DNA of 40,435 nt, from positions 1 through 40,435 of the forward strand of contig JBBAPK010000025.1 of NCBI GenBank assembly GCA_040400875.1. Reading direction: 5' to 3'. The position numbers and the translations under genes are program-made. The stretch is from PBB1 sp040400875 (lineage in GTDB: Bacteria > Pseudomonadota > Gammaproteobacteria > Burkholderiales > Burkholderiaceae_C). Below the pieces are notes generated by a model, which was not told the origin of the DNA, did no database searches, and saw nothing but the letters and a program-made list of their open reading frames with translations. Shown here in pieces: positions 23,392 through 31,377 of this stretch; within the stretch, counting starts at the first letter, position 1, and every line of letters begins with the position of its first letter.

Positions 23392-24810
23392 ATGCACGTT
23401 CCTGACTGGCTCGGTGAGTCGCGGCTGGTGTCTGCGCTGTCGGCAGATGAGCGCCGACATGTCGAAGAGCGGCAGCAGCGGGCCAATGCGTCGCTCGCGC
23501 CGTACATCGGGTTGGCGTGCCTGATCTTTTTTTCGGCCATGGTGATCATCGATATCGAGCGATATCGGGAGCATCTGTTCACTTTGAGCCTGTCCGGCTT
23601 GGCGTACTCGCTGGTGGCTGCCTGCCATGTCATCTTGGCGCTGAGCATCGTGCCGGCGCTGGCGCTCAAATCCCGCCGTGCGGCCGAAGACCGAACCCTG
23701 GCAACGCGTTGGCTCAGGCTGCATCAGATTTTGCTGATGGGGTCTTTGCTGGCGGTGGGGTTTGTCGCCGTGTTGATGGATGGCAAGTTCATGCGACTGG
23801 GCTCGGTGCTGATCGTGGTGAACCTGCTCTATGCCCTGGCTTGGCGATACCGTTTTGCAGTGAACGCCGCGTCGGTGCTCATTAGCGCTGTCTTTGTGCT
23901 GCGCAACGGTGCTGGCGAGGCGCTTTTGCCCATGGTGGCATTTGGAGAAATGCTCGCCGTGATCTGCCTGTGTGCCATCGGTGGTGCGGTCATTCATCGC
24001 GACCGCGTGCAGTTCTGCCTTGCGCAATACCGAGAGTCGCTCTACCTGGCCCGCCTTCGCAAAGAGATCAGCGTCGCCGCCCAGTTGCAGCAGTCCATGC
24101 TGCCCGCGCCATGGCCGGCCACGCGCGAGTTTGCAGTGCACGGCCTGATGCGGCCCGCCCAGGACATCGGTGGCGACTTCTACGATCACTTCGCCGTGCA
24201 AAACGGCGCGGTGTGTCTGGTGGTCGCCGATGTTTGCGGCAAAGGCATACCGGCGGGCTTGTTCAGCATGTCGGCCAAGAGCGCCTTGCGCGCCACCACA
24301 GTCCAGTCGAGCACGGCTACGGCTGCGCCAGATCCCGGTGCTCTGGTCGCCGGTGTGAACAACCTGATGCACGAGGGCAATGAAGACCTGCTGTTCGTCA
24401 CCGCCATCTACGCGCTGTACCAACCGGCCAGCGGGCAGCTCGATTTCGTGAACGCAGGCCACGTCAAGCCCTTGCTGCTGGGCCGCGATGGCCACGCGCG
24501 CTGGCTTGATGCACCCAAAGGTTGTGCGCTCGGCGCTCGCGCCGGCAGAACTTACTCAGCCGCCCGCATCGATCTGCAAGCCGGCGACACGGTGCTGCTG
24601 ATCACCGATGGCATCACCGAGGCGCTGAACAGCGACTTCGAGGAGTTCGGCATGGACCGCGTGATGCAGGCCCTAGGCGGTGCCGCCGGCAGCGACGCCA
24701 AGTCGTGCATCGACCGGCTGCTGTCGGCCGTCGATGGGTTCACCGGCGGTGTCGAGCAATCCGACGACATCACCTGCATCGCCGTGTGCCACCAGCCGGC
24801 ATCGGGGTGA
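23392..24810 (+). CDS. Membrane PP2C (SpoIIE/RsbU-type) serine phosphatase
   Basis: A 472-residue protein. The first half (about residues 40-205) has six predicted membrane helices without an obvious extracellular domain. A linker (RLRKEISVAAQLQQSMLP) typical of RsbU-like phosphatases leads into the catalytic domain. Metal-binding aspartates are in DIGGDFYD, VADVCGKG and the C-terminal SDDITCIAV. It probably senses a membrane or envelope signal and dephosphorylates the STAS protein encoded upstream. ATG 23392 is used; a TTG at 23383 is possible. There is no clear ribosome binding site for either. Confidence 0.9.
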   Translation: MHVPDWLGESRLVSALSADERRHVEERQQRANASLAPYIGLACLIFFSAMVIIDIERYREHLFTLSLSGLAYSLVAACHVILALSIVPALALKSRRAAEDRTLATRWLRLHQILLMGSLLAVGFVAVLMDGKFMRLGSVLIVVNLLYALAWRYRFAVNAASVLISAVFVLRNGAGEALLPMVAFGEMLAVICLCAIGGAVIHRDRVQFCLAQYRESLYLARLRKEISVAAQLQQSMLPAPWPATREFAVHGLMRPAQDIGGDFYDHFAVQNGAVCLVVADVCGKGIPAGLFSMSAKSALRATTVQSSTATAAPDPGALVAGVNNLMHEGNEDLLFVTAIYALYQPASGQLDFVNAGHVKPLLLGRDGHARWLDAPKGCALGARAGRTYSAARIDLQAGDTVLLITDGITEALNSDFEEFGMDRVMQALGGAAGSDAKSCIDRLLSAVDGFTGGVEQSDDITCIAVCHQPASG

Positions 24811-24833
24811 CGTTGAGATCAGGTCCTGGCGCG

Positions 24834-24867
24834 TTGACCTGCGACGGATGAGTTTCTACAATGTAGA
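24834..24867 (+). promoter_or_regulatory. mazEF promoter with overlapping operator
   Basis: A -35 box TTGACC (24834-24839) and a -10 box TACAAT (24857-24862) are separated by exactly 17 bp. The perfect inverted repeat TCTACA-A-TGTAGA (24855-24867) covers the -10 box. AAGGA (24876-24880) then serves the ATG at 24888. An operator here would let MazE or MazEF block polymerase binding, the usual autoregulation. Confidence 0.75.
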
Positions 24868-24887
24868 CACATTTTAAGGATCAAGCC

Positions 24888-25130
24888 ATGGAAGCCGTCA
24901 TTCGAAAATGGGGCAACAGCCCGGCCTTGAGGTTGCCCGCCTTGGTGCTGAAAGAAGCCGCGTTGAGCCTGGAGCAAAAGGTCACGATCAGCGTCACTCG
25001 TGGGCGCATCGTGATTGAACCGTCTGAGCACGTGGCATACAGCCTCGACGAGCTGATCGCTGGAATCACCCCACAAAACTCTCACGCAGAAATCGGCTTC
25101 GGAAAAGCAGTGGGCAAAGAGGTGTTTTGA
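24888..25130 (+). CDS. mazE: MazE-type antitoxin (AbrB fold)
   Basis: An 80-residue AbrB/SpoVT-type protein. The N-terminal DNA-binding domain begins with AVIRKWGNSPALRLP, the standard opening of MazE antitoxins, followed by the strand VTISVTRGRIVIEP. The C-terminal 30 residues are expected to be flexible and to bind the toxin. It neutralises MazF and represses its own promoter. ATG 24888 has AAGGA 7 nt upstream. Its stop overlaps the mazF start. Confidence 0.93.
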   Translation: MEAVIRKWGNSPALRLPALVLKEAALSLEQKVTISVTRGRIVIEPSEHVAYSLDELIAGITPQNSHAEIGFGKAVGKEVF

Positions 25131-25474
25131 TGGCGTCGCGCCGCTACGTGCCTGAGGCAGGGGATGTTGTCTGGTTGGAGTTCGATCCCCAGGCAGGGCA
25201 CGAACAGGCGGGTCGTCGTCCCGCTTTGGTCGTCAGCCCAGCAAGCTACAACGGCAAGTCGGGGTTGATGGTTTGCTGCCCCTTGAGCACCAAAGTCAAA
25301 GGGCATCCCTTTGAAGTGGTCTTCGAGATCGATGGCGTTGCCAGCGCGGTGCTTTCCGATCAAGTCAAATCACTGGGCTGGAAGATTCGAAGTGCGAAGA
25401 AAAAGGCGGTCGCTCCCGGCCTCGTCATGATTCACGTGAGGGCGAAAATCAAAGCCTTGCTCGTCATTGCGTGA
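25130..25474 (+). CDS. mazF: MazF-type endoribonuclease toxin
   Basis: A 114-residue MazF/PemK toxin. The sequence has the family pattern GDVVWLEFDPQAGHEQAGRR, the strand PALVVS, and the conserved SDQVKSLGW that carries catalytic-site residues. Such toxins cut mRNA at short motifs to halt translation. ATG 25130 shares its first base with the antitoxin stop codon, so the two are translationally coupled. The protein appears full length, suggesting a working module. Confidence 0.93.
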   Translation: MASRRYVPEAGDVVWLEFDPQAGHEQAGRRPALVVSPASYNGKSGLMVCCPLSTKVKGHPFEVVFEIDGVASAVLSDQVKSLGWKIRSAKKKAVAPGLVMIHVRAKIKALLVIA

Positions 25475-25478
25475 TCCA

Positions 25479-25949
25479 TCAAAACTGCCGGTACTTGTGA
25501 ACAGGCACCGAGACCGTGGTCACCGAGCCAGAAGCCACCTTGGATTCAAACCGGTTGAAAAAGTCTTTTCTGTAGATGAAAACAGAAAAGGGATTCGACG
25601 GGTAGGCGCTGATGGTCACCGTGCCGCCTGCCTCAGTGAGCGGTTTTTCGAAGGCCAAGGTCAGCTGGCTGTTTTCGGTGATCTTCAATACCTCTGACGA
25701 GGTGTAGTTGAAGCTGAAGCCGCCGTCGTCCTGATTGAACAACTGGTCTTGCTCCAGCCCTGAGGTGATGATGTTGACCCGGGTGTAGGCGTTGGTTTCG
25801 GCGTCGTACTCGAATGAGCCTTCGGCCGCCGCGCCGCCTTCAAAAAACACGCCCTTGAGATACCACGTCACGGGTGCGGCCACCGCCGCGTTGGACACCA
25901 TCAGCGCAGCAAGCGCGGCCATCGCCATGCGCAAAAAGCTTCTTGTCAT
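25479..25949 (-). CDS. Exported protein of unknown function
   Basis: A 156-residue secreted protein starting at ATG 25949. Residues 1-24 are a clear signal peptide (MAMAALAALMVSNAAVAA). The mature part begins VTWYLKGVFFEGGAAAEGSF and continues with YDAETNAYTRVNI, a pattern common at the N-terminus of PEP-CTERM-associated and other secreted beta-rich proteins of betaproteobacteria; the PEP-CTERM anchor itself is missing. It is convergent with mazF (4 bp gap) and divergent from the FAD monooxygenase gene. I cannot assign a function. Confidence 0.75.
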   Translation of the reverse strand: MTRSFLRMAMAALAALMVSNAAVAAPVTWYLKGVFFEGGAAAEGSFEYDAETNAYTRVNIITSGLEQDQLFNQDDGGFSFNYTSSEVLKITENSQLTLAFEKPLTEAGGTVTISAYPSNPFSVFIYRKDFFNRFESKVASGSVTTVSVPVHKYRQF

Positions 25950-26033
25950 GGGTTGATCCCCGCCTCGGATGAAAATCGTGCGGCGAGTATCGCTTCGTTC
26001 GCTCAAGCCCCCGTCCAACCCACTTTGCACTTT

Positions 26034-27245
26034 ATGAATCAAGCCAGAAAAGCCATCGTCGTCGGCGGCTCGCTGGGCGGACTTTTTGCCGCGAACCTCT
26101 TGCTGCGCGATGGCTGGGACGTGCATGTTTATGAACGCGAGGGCCTGGACATGGCCGGCCGCGGCGCAGGCATCGTCACGCACCCCGAGCTCATGCAAGC
26201 ACTCGCGCAAGCCGGCGTGGTGGTCGACGATTCCTTGGGCGTGAACATCGCCGAGCGCATCGCGCTGGGCCAAGACGGCACGCGCGTGGGTTCGCGCACC
26301 ATGCCGCAGTTGTTCACCAGCTGGGGTCGGATGTTCCAGGCGCTGAGGTCGGTGTTTCCGGATGACAGGTATTACCACGGCATGCCGGTGACGGGGTTTG
26401 CTCAAGACGCCTCCTCGGTCAGCGTCACCTTTGCCGATGGCAGCGCGGCCTCGGCCGATCTGCTGGTGGCCACCGATGGTGTGCGTTCGACGCTGCGGCA
26501 AGTGCTGCTGCCCCAGGCCACTTTGATGTATGCCGGCTATGTGGCCTGGCGCGGCGTGGTGGAAGAGTCGGCGCTGTCTGCGCAGGCGATGAAAGACGTC
26601 TTTCCCTACTTCGCCTTCGGTTTGCCGCCCCATGAGCAGTTGGTGGCCTACCCGATCGCAGGCCAGGATCACCGGGTGGATCCCGGGCGCCGCCGCTACA
26701 ACTTCGTTTGGTATCGCCCCGTCGATGAAGCCACCACGCTGCAAGACCTGATAACCGATGCGAGCGGAAAGCTCTGGCCCGATGGCATTCCGCCACCGCT
26801 GATCCGCCGCGAGATCCTGCGCTCCATTCGCCAGATCGCGCGCGATGTGCTGGCGCCGCAGTTCGCCGAATTGATCGAAAAGACCGAGAGCCTGTTTTTT
26901 CAGCCCATCTACGACATGGCCAGCACGCAACTCGCCTTCGGCCGCATTGCGCTGCTGGGCGACGCTGCCTTTGTCGCGCGACCGCACTGTGGCATGGGTG
27001 TGGCCAAAGCCGCCGGCGATGCGCTGGAACTGGTGCGCGCGCTGCACGATCACGACAGCATCGAAGCCGCGCTCAGGGCCTATGAAGTGCCGCGTCTCGG
27101 GCTCGGGCAGCGCACCATCATGCAGGCCCGCCACCTGGGCGCCTACCTGCAAGCGCAAATCAGCACCCCGATGGAGCGCGAAATGGCCGAGCGCTACCGT
27201 GCCCCCGACATCGTCTTGGCCGAGACCGCGATGCCTCTGGCCTAA
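26034..27245 (+). CDS. FAD-dependent aromatic-ring monooxygenase family protein
   Basis: A 403-residue class A flavoprotein monooxygenase. The FAD-binding GGSLGG (11-16) opens the Rossmann fold and ends in the acidic YERE strand. The DG-type motif (LLVATDGVRSTLRQ) and the second FAD motif GRIALLGDAAFVARP (around residue 305) are present. It resembles salicylate- and 2,6-dihydroxypyridine-hydroxylase-like enzymes, so a heteroaromatic or phenolic substrate is plausible; no catabolic genes are nearby to fix this. ATG 26034 places the GxGxxG motif at the usual distance from the start. Confidence 0.88.
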   Translation: MNQARKAIVVGGSLGGLFAANLLLRDGWDVHVYEREGLDMAGRGAGIVTHPELMQALAQAGVVVDDSLGVNIAERIALGQDGTRVGSRTMPQLFTSWGRMFQALRSVFPDDRYYHGMPVTGFAQDASSVSVTFADGSAASADLLVATDGVRSTLRQVLLPQATLMYAGYVAWRGVVEESALSAQAMKDVFPYFAFGLPPHEQLVAYPIAGQDHRVDPGRRRYNFVWYRPVDEATTLQDLITDASGKLWPDGIPPPLIRREILRSIRQIARDVLAPQFAELIEKTESLFFQPIYDMASTQLAFGRIALLGDAAFVARPHCGMGVAKAAGDALELVRALHDHDSIEAALRAYEVPRLGLGQRTIMQARHLGAYLQAQISTPMEREMAERYRAPDIVLAETAMPLA

Positions 27246-27313
27246 ACTCCCGCGGTCAAGGGCCGATTGAGGCCGACCTTTTGCAACCCTGAACACATCA
27301 AGACGAGGCAACC

Positions 27314-27454
27314 ATGAGCGCAGACCGACACCGTGCGATTCGCAGAGAAAAGCAAAAACGTGCGAAAGACATCAAGCGTGAGGTGAAGAAACAAATTGAG
27401 GCCGCTTGCGCTGCAGCACCTGCAGCCGCCGCGCGTCAACCCAAGGCCGAATAA
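27314..27454 (+). CDS. 46-aa highly basic peptide
   Basis: A 46-residue open frame from ATG 27314, with GAGG 6 nt upstream. The first 30 residues are almost entirely helical and charged (RRAIRREKQKRAKDIKREVK-like composition, 14 Lys/Arg), then an Ala/Pro-rich tail. It ends 36 bp before a hairpin terminator, which supports a real short transcript. Composition suggests binding to RNA, DNA or ribosomes, but no family is recognised. Confidence 0.55.
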   Translation: MSADRHRAIRREKQKRAKDIKREVKKQIEAACAAAPAAAARQPKAE

Positions 27455-27490
27455 GCCCGGGTGTTTCTCGCACCAGCCGCAAACGCAAGA

Positions 27491-27526
27491 CAAGGCCCCC
27501 GTGTGATGCGATCACCCGGGGGCTTT
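27491..27526 (+). terminator. Hairpin terminator between the 46-aa gene and the arn operon
   Basis: The stem pairs CAAGGCCCCCG (27491-27501) with CGGGGGCTTTG (27516-27526), with one G-U pair; the inside can also pair GTGAT with ATCAC around a GCG loop. The T-tract is broken (CTTTGTCTTTG), so termination may be partial. Only 49 bp separate it from the arnT ATG. Confidence 0.7.
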
Positions 27527-27575
27527 GTCTTTGCAGCGCCAGATCCCTCTGGGGTCGATGCTTCGCGATGACCAG

Positions 27576-29267
27576 ATGAGCACTCGCGCCCAGCACAAGA
27601 CATCGACCGAAGCTGGCCTGCGGTTGTCACCGCGGTTGGTGGCCTGGCTGGCTCTGGCCGCCGCTGTGGTGTGGTTCGTCACGCCGGCGCTGCGCCATCT
27701 GGTGCCCTCCGACGAGGGCCGCTATGCCGAGATCGCACGCGAGATGTTCGCCAGTGGCGACTGGGTGACCATCCGCTACAACGAGCTCAAGTACTTCGAA
27801 AAGCCACCGCTGCACTTTTGGATGACGGCGCTGGCCTACGAAGTGTTTGGCGTGAACGAGTGGTCAGCCCGGCTGTGGATCGCACTCAGCGGTGCGGCGG
27901 GTCTGTTCGTCACCGCGTGGGCTGCCGCTCGGTGGTACGGCTCTCGCGTCGGCTGGCTCACCGCCTTGGTCTTGCTGGCCACACCGGCCTGGAATTTCGG
28001 CGCTCACTTCAACACGCTTGACATGAGCGTCTCGGCGATGCTCGCAGGCGTGCTGGCCGGCGTGCTGCTTGCTCAGCATCCGAACGCTTCGCCGCGGCAG
28101 TGCCGCCACTGGATGTGGTTTGCCTGGGGCGCCATGGGGCTGGCGATGCTCGCCAAGGGCCTGATCGGCATCGTGCTGCCCGGATTGGTGCTGGTGGTCT
28201 ACACCCTGCTCGCGCGCGACTGGGCGCTGTGGCGCAGGCTGCATCTCGTCAGCGGCGCCTTGCTGATGCTGGCCATCGTGGTGCCGTGGTTCGTGCTGGT
28301 GTCGCTGCGCAACCCTGAGTTCCCGCAGTTTTTCTTCATCCACGAGCACTGGGAGCGTTACACCTCGACGGTGCACCACCGGCCCGGCCCGGCCTGGTAC
28401 TTCGTGCCGCAGTTGCTGATCGATGTGTTGCCCTGGCTGGGGCTGTTCGCTGCGGCGGTGACGGTGGTGTGGCGCGAGCCAGCCTCGGGTTTTCGCCCCA
28501 AGCTGCTGCTGGCGGTGTGGGCCTGGGCGATCTTCGTGTTTTTCAGCGCGTCGGGTTCCAAGCTGCCGGGCTACATCCTGCCGATCTTCCCGGCGCTGGC
28601 GGTGCTGCTGGCACTGGCGCTCGATTCGATGGTTGCCGCAGCCTGGAAGCGGCAGGTGACGGTGGCGCTGGTCATTGCGGTACTGGCCTTGCTTGCCTGC
28701 CTGAGCGCACGGTGGTTCGCCGAGTCGTTTGGTTTCAACGCCACCCTGGTCGAGTACCTGCCGTGGGCGGGTGCGGCTTTTGCGTGCATGGCTTTGGGTG
28801 TGGGTGCGGCGCGCTGGCTGAATGCACACGGCCAGCTCGACGCCAGCATCACGACTTACGCGCTGGCCATGTTCGCCGGGATGACCATCGCCACTGTCGG
28901 CCACGAAGTCTTTGGCCGAAAAAGCGCCAGCATCGATCTGGTGCCCGCGATGCAACAGGCCCTCACGCCCGACATGCCGATCTATTCGGTGCAACTGCTC
29001 GACCACACGCTGCCTTTCTATTTGCGCCGTCCGATGATCATGGTCGAGCGGCCCGATGAGCTCGAGTTCGGAACTCAGCGGGAGCCGCAAAAATGGCTGC
29101 CCACAACAGCCGCCTTCAAGCAGGTCTGGACATCCGGGCCTCACGCCATGGCGTTGATGACACCGGACACCTTCGCTTCCTTGCAGGCCGAGGGGCTTGT
29201 GATGCGCCCCATCGTCCAAAATGCACGGCGCATCGCGGTGGTCAACTTCCGCGCTGCGACCCCATGA
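27576..29267 (+). CDS. arnT: ArnT-like lipid A aminoarabinose transferase
   Basis: A 563-residue inner-membrane glycosyltransferase of family 39 (PMT_2) with about twelve hydrophobic segments. The N-terminal loop has DEGRYAEIAREM and YFEKPPLHFWMTALAY, both characteristic of ArnT; a large C-terminal periplasmic part follows. ArnT moves 4-amino-4-deoxy-L-arabinose from undecaprenyl phosphate to lipid A, lowering negative charge and giving polymyxin resistance. The next genes encode the sugar's synthesis, supporting the assignment. ATG 27576 is used; ATG 27558 with GGGG upstream is equally possible. The stop overlaps the arnB start (ATGA). Confidence 0.9.
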   Translation: MSTRAQHKTSTEAGLRLSPRLVAWLALAAAVVWFVTPALRHLVPSDEGRYAEIAREMFASGDWVTIRYNELKYFEKPPLHFWMTALAYEVFGVNEWSARLWIALSGAAGLFVTAWAAARWYGSRVGWLTALVLLATPAWNFGAHFNTLDMSVSAMLAGVLAGVLLAQHPNASPRQCRHWMWFAWGAMGLAMLAKGLIGIVLPGLVLVVYTLLARDWALWRRLHLVSGALLMLAIVVPWFVLVSLRNPEFPQFFFIHEHWERYTSTVHHRPGPAWYFVPQLLIDVLPWLGLFAAAVTVVWREPASGFRPKLLLAVWAWAIFVFFSASGSKLPGYILPIFPALAVLLALALDSMVAAAWKRQVTVALVIAVLALLACLSARWFAESFGFNATLVEYLPWAGAAFACMALGVGAARWLNAHGQLDASITTYALAMFAGMTIATVGHEVFGRKSASIDLVPAMQQALTPDMPIYSVQLLDHTLPFYLRRPMIMVERPDELEFGTQREPQKWLPTTAAFKQVWTSGPHAMALMTPDTFASLQAEGLVMRPIVQNARRIAVVNFRAATP

Positions 29268-30424
29268 CCCCAACGACGCACGCCTTCCTTCCCTTCACCC
29301 GCCCCGAGATTGACGCGACGACCGTCGCCGAGGTCAGCCGTGTGCTCAGTTCAGGCTGGATCACCTCGGGGCCGCAGACCCAGGCCTTCGAGGCACAGCT
29401 CTCGACGCTTTTCGAAGGCCGCCCGGTGTGCGCGTTTTCCAACGGCACGGCCACCATGGAAGTGGCGCTGCGGCTGGCCGACATCGGCCCCGGTGACGAG
29501 GTCATCACGGCGCCCATCACCTGGGTGGCCACCGCCAACGTGATCGTGGCGGTCGGTGCGACCGCCGTGTTCGCCGACATCGACCCGATCACGCGCAACA
29601 TCGACCTCGATGCGCTCGAGGCAGCCATCACCCCGCGCACCCGTGCGCTCATGCCGGTCTACCTGGCCGGCTTGCCGGTGGACATGGACCGGCTGTACCG
29701 CATCGCAGCCAAGCATGGCTTGCGCGTCATCGAAGACGCGGCGCAGGCCATTGACTCGCGCTGGAACGACCAGCGCATCGGCGCGCTGGGCGATCTGGTG
29801 AGCTTCAGTTTTCAGGCCAACAAGAACATCACCTGCGCCGAAGGTGGCTGCCTGGTGATGAGCACGCCAGAACAGGTCGAGCGCGCTCAAAGGCTGCGCC
29901 TGCAAGGCGTGGTGCGTTCGGGGCTCGATGGCATGGACGTGGAAGAACCCGGCGGCAAGTTCAACCTCAGCGACGTGCACGCCACCATCGGCCTGGGGCA
30001 ACTGGCCCGATTGAGCGAGGTCACCCGGCGCCGCGCCGAACTGGCCGAGGATTACTTTCAGGCGGCCCAAGAACACGGCTTGCAAGCGCTGGGCATCGAG
30101 TTGCCGCCCGTGATCAATACGGCAGGCGCCATCACCAACTGGCACATGCTCCAGGTGGTCTTGCCGGCCGAGCGGATCCAGGGTGGCCGGGCCGCGGTGA
30201 TGCAAGCGCTGCGCGATGTCGGCATCGGCGCCGGGGTGCATTACCCGCCGGTGCATCTGTTTTCGTTTTACCGCGCGCTCGGCTGGAGGGAAGGTCAATT
30301 GCCACAGGCTGAGCGCATCGGTCGCGGCATCCTGACGCTGCCGCTGTTTCCTTCGATGAGCCGAGACGATGTGCAGCGGGTGTGCCGCTCGCTGGCCGAC
30401 GCTTGCAGGAGTTTGCTGACATGA
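29264..30424 (+). CDS. arnB: ArnB, UDP-4-amino-4-deoxy-L-arabinose aminotransferase
   Basis: A 386-residue PLP-dependent aminotransferase of the DegT/DnrJ/EryC1 family. The PLP lysine is K187 in FSFQANKNITCAEGG, and FSNGTATMEVALRLADI plus VIEDAAQAIDS are the conserved cofactor-binding segments. It transfers an amino group from glutamate to the 4-keto sugar UDP-Ara4O to make UDP-Ara4N in the cytosol. Both ends overlap neighbouring genes as ATGA, so the operon is tightly coupled. Confidence 0.93.
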   Translation: MTPTTHAFLPFTRPEIDATTVAEVSRVLSSGWITSGPQTQAFEAQLSTLFEGRPVCAFSNGTATMEVALRLADIGPGDEVITAPITWVATANVIVAVGATAVFADIDPITRNIDLDALEAAITPRTRALMPVYLAGLPVDMDRLYRIAAKHGLRVIEDAAQAIDSRWNDQRIGALGDLVSFSFQANKNITCAEGGCLVMSTPEQVERAQRLRLQGVVRSGLDGMDVEEPGGKFNLSDVHATIGLGQLARLSEVTRRRAELAEDYFQAAQEHGLQALGIELPPVINTAGAITNWHMLQVVLPAERIQGGRAAVMQALRDVGIGAGVHYPPVHLFSFYRALGWREGQLPQAERIGRGILTLPLFPSMSRDDVQRVCRSLADACRSLLT

Positions 30425-31377
30425 ACATCGCCACCGTGCCGCCGATTGCCATTTCGGTCGTCATCCCGGTCTACAACGAACAGGATGTGCTGCAAGCGCT
30501 GTTCGATCGCCTCTATCCGGTGCTTGACGCACTGGGTGAGCGATACGAGATCATCTACGTCAACGACGGCAGCCGCGACCGCTCGGCGCAGATGCTGGCC
30601 GCTCAGTTCCGGCTGCGCCCCGACGTAACGCGGGTGGTGCTGTTCAACGGCAACTTCGGCCAGCACATGGCCATCATGGCTGGCTTCGAACATGTGCGTG
30701 GCCAGATCGCCGTGACGCTCGACGCCGATCTGCAAAACCCGCCCGAGGAAATCCCGCGCTTGGTCGCGGCCATCCGCGCAGGCCATGACTACGTCGGTTC
30801 GATACGCATGCAGCGCAACGACACCGCCTTCCGGCGCATTGCATCGGGCCTGATGAACCGCCTGCGCGAGAACATCACCCACATCCAGATGACCGACCAG
30901 GGCTGCATGCTGCGCGCCTATGACCGCGCACTGGTCGACACGCTCAACGCCTGCCGCGAGGTCAACACCTTCATCCCCGCGCTGGCCTACACCTTCGCCG
31001 CCTCGCCCACCGAGATCGAGGTGTCGCATGAAGAGCGCCACGCTGGCGAATCGAAGTACTCGCTGTACAAGCTGATTCGCCTGAACTTCGACCTGGTGAC
31101 CGGCTTTTCGACGGTGCCGCTGCAGTGGTTTTCGCTCATCGGCACGCTGCTCTCGCTGGGTGCTGGCGGGCTGTTTGTGCTGCTGCTGGTCAGGCGCTTT
31201 GTGCTGGGCGCTGAAGTCGAAGGCGTGTTCACTCTGTTCGCGCTGCAGTTCTTCCTGATCGGCATCATGCTGTTTGGCATTGGCTTGCTCGGCGAGTACG
31301 TCGGGCGCATCCAGCAAGAGGTGCGCAACCGGCCGCGCTATCGCATCAGCGCGGTGCTCGAGGAGCCGTCGGCATGA
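30421..31377 (+). CDS. arnC: ArnC, undecaprenyl-phosphate Ara4FN transferase
   Basis: A 318-residue family 2 glycosyltransferase anchored by two C-terminal membrane helices (SLIGTLLSLGAGGLFVLLLV and LQFFLIGIMLFGIGLLGEY). The catalytic domain shows VVIPVYNEQDVL, YVNDGSRDRS and the metal-binding LDADLQNPPEEI. ArnC transfers formylated aminoarabinose from UDP to undecaprenyl phosphate at the cytosolic face. Overlaps of 4 bp on both sides place it in the middle of the arn operon. Confidence 0.93.
   Translation: MNIATVPPIAISVVIPVYNEQDVLQALFDRLYPVLDALGERYEIIYVNDGSRDRSAQMLAAQFRLRPDVTRVVLFNGNFGQHMAIMAGFEHVRGQIAVTLDADLQNPPEEIPRLVAAIRAGHDYVGSIRMQRNDTAFRRIASGLMNRLRENITHIQMTDQGCMLRAYDRALVDTLNACREVNTFIPALAYTFAASPTEIEVSHEERHAGESKYSLYKLIRLNFDLVTGFSTVPLQWFSLIGTLLSLGAGGLFVLLLVRRFVLGAEVEGVFTLFALQFFLIGIMLFGIGLLGEYVGRIQQEVRNRPRYRISAVLEEPSA

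Noticed and set aside
25950..27311. Long minus-strand open frame opposite the FAD monooxygenase, continuous with the secreted protein gene
   Set aside because: Its residues mirror the monooxygenase codons and show no family; only the part from 25949 downward has a signal peptide and a plausible start.
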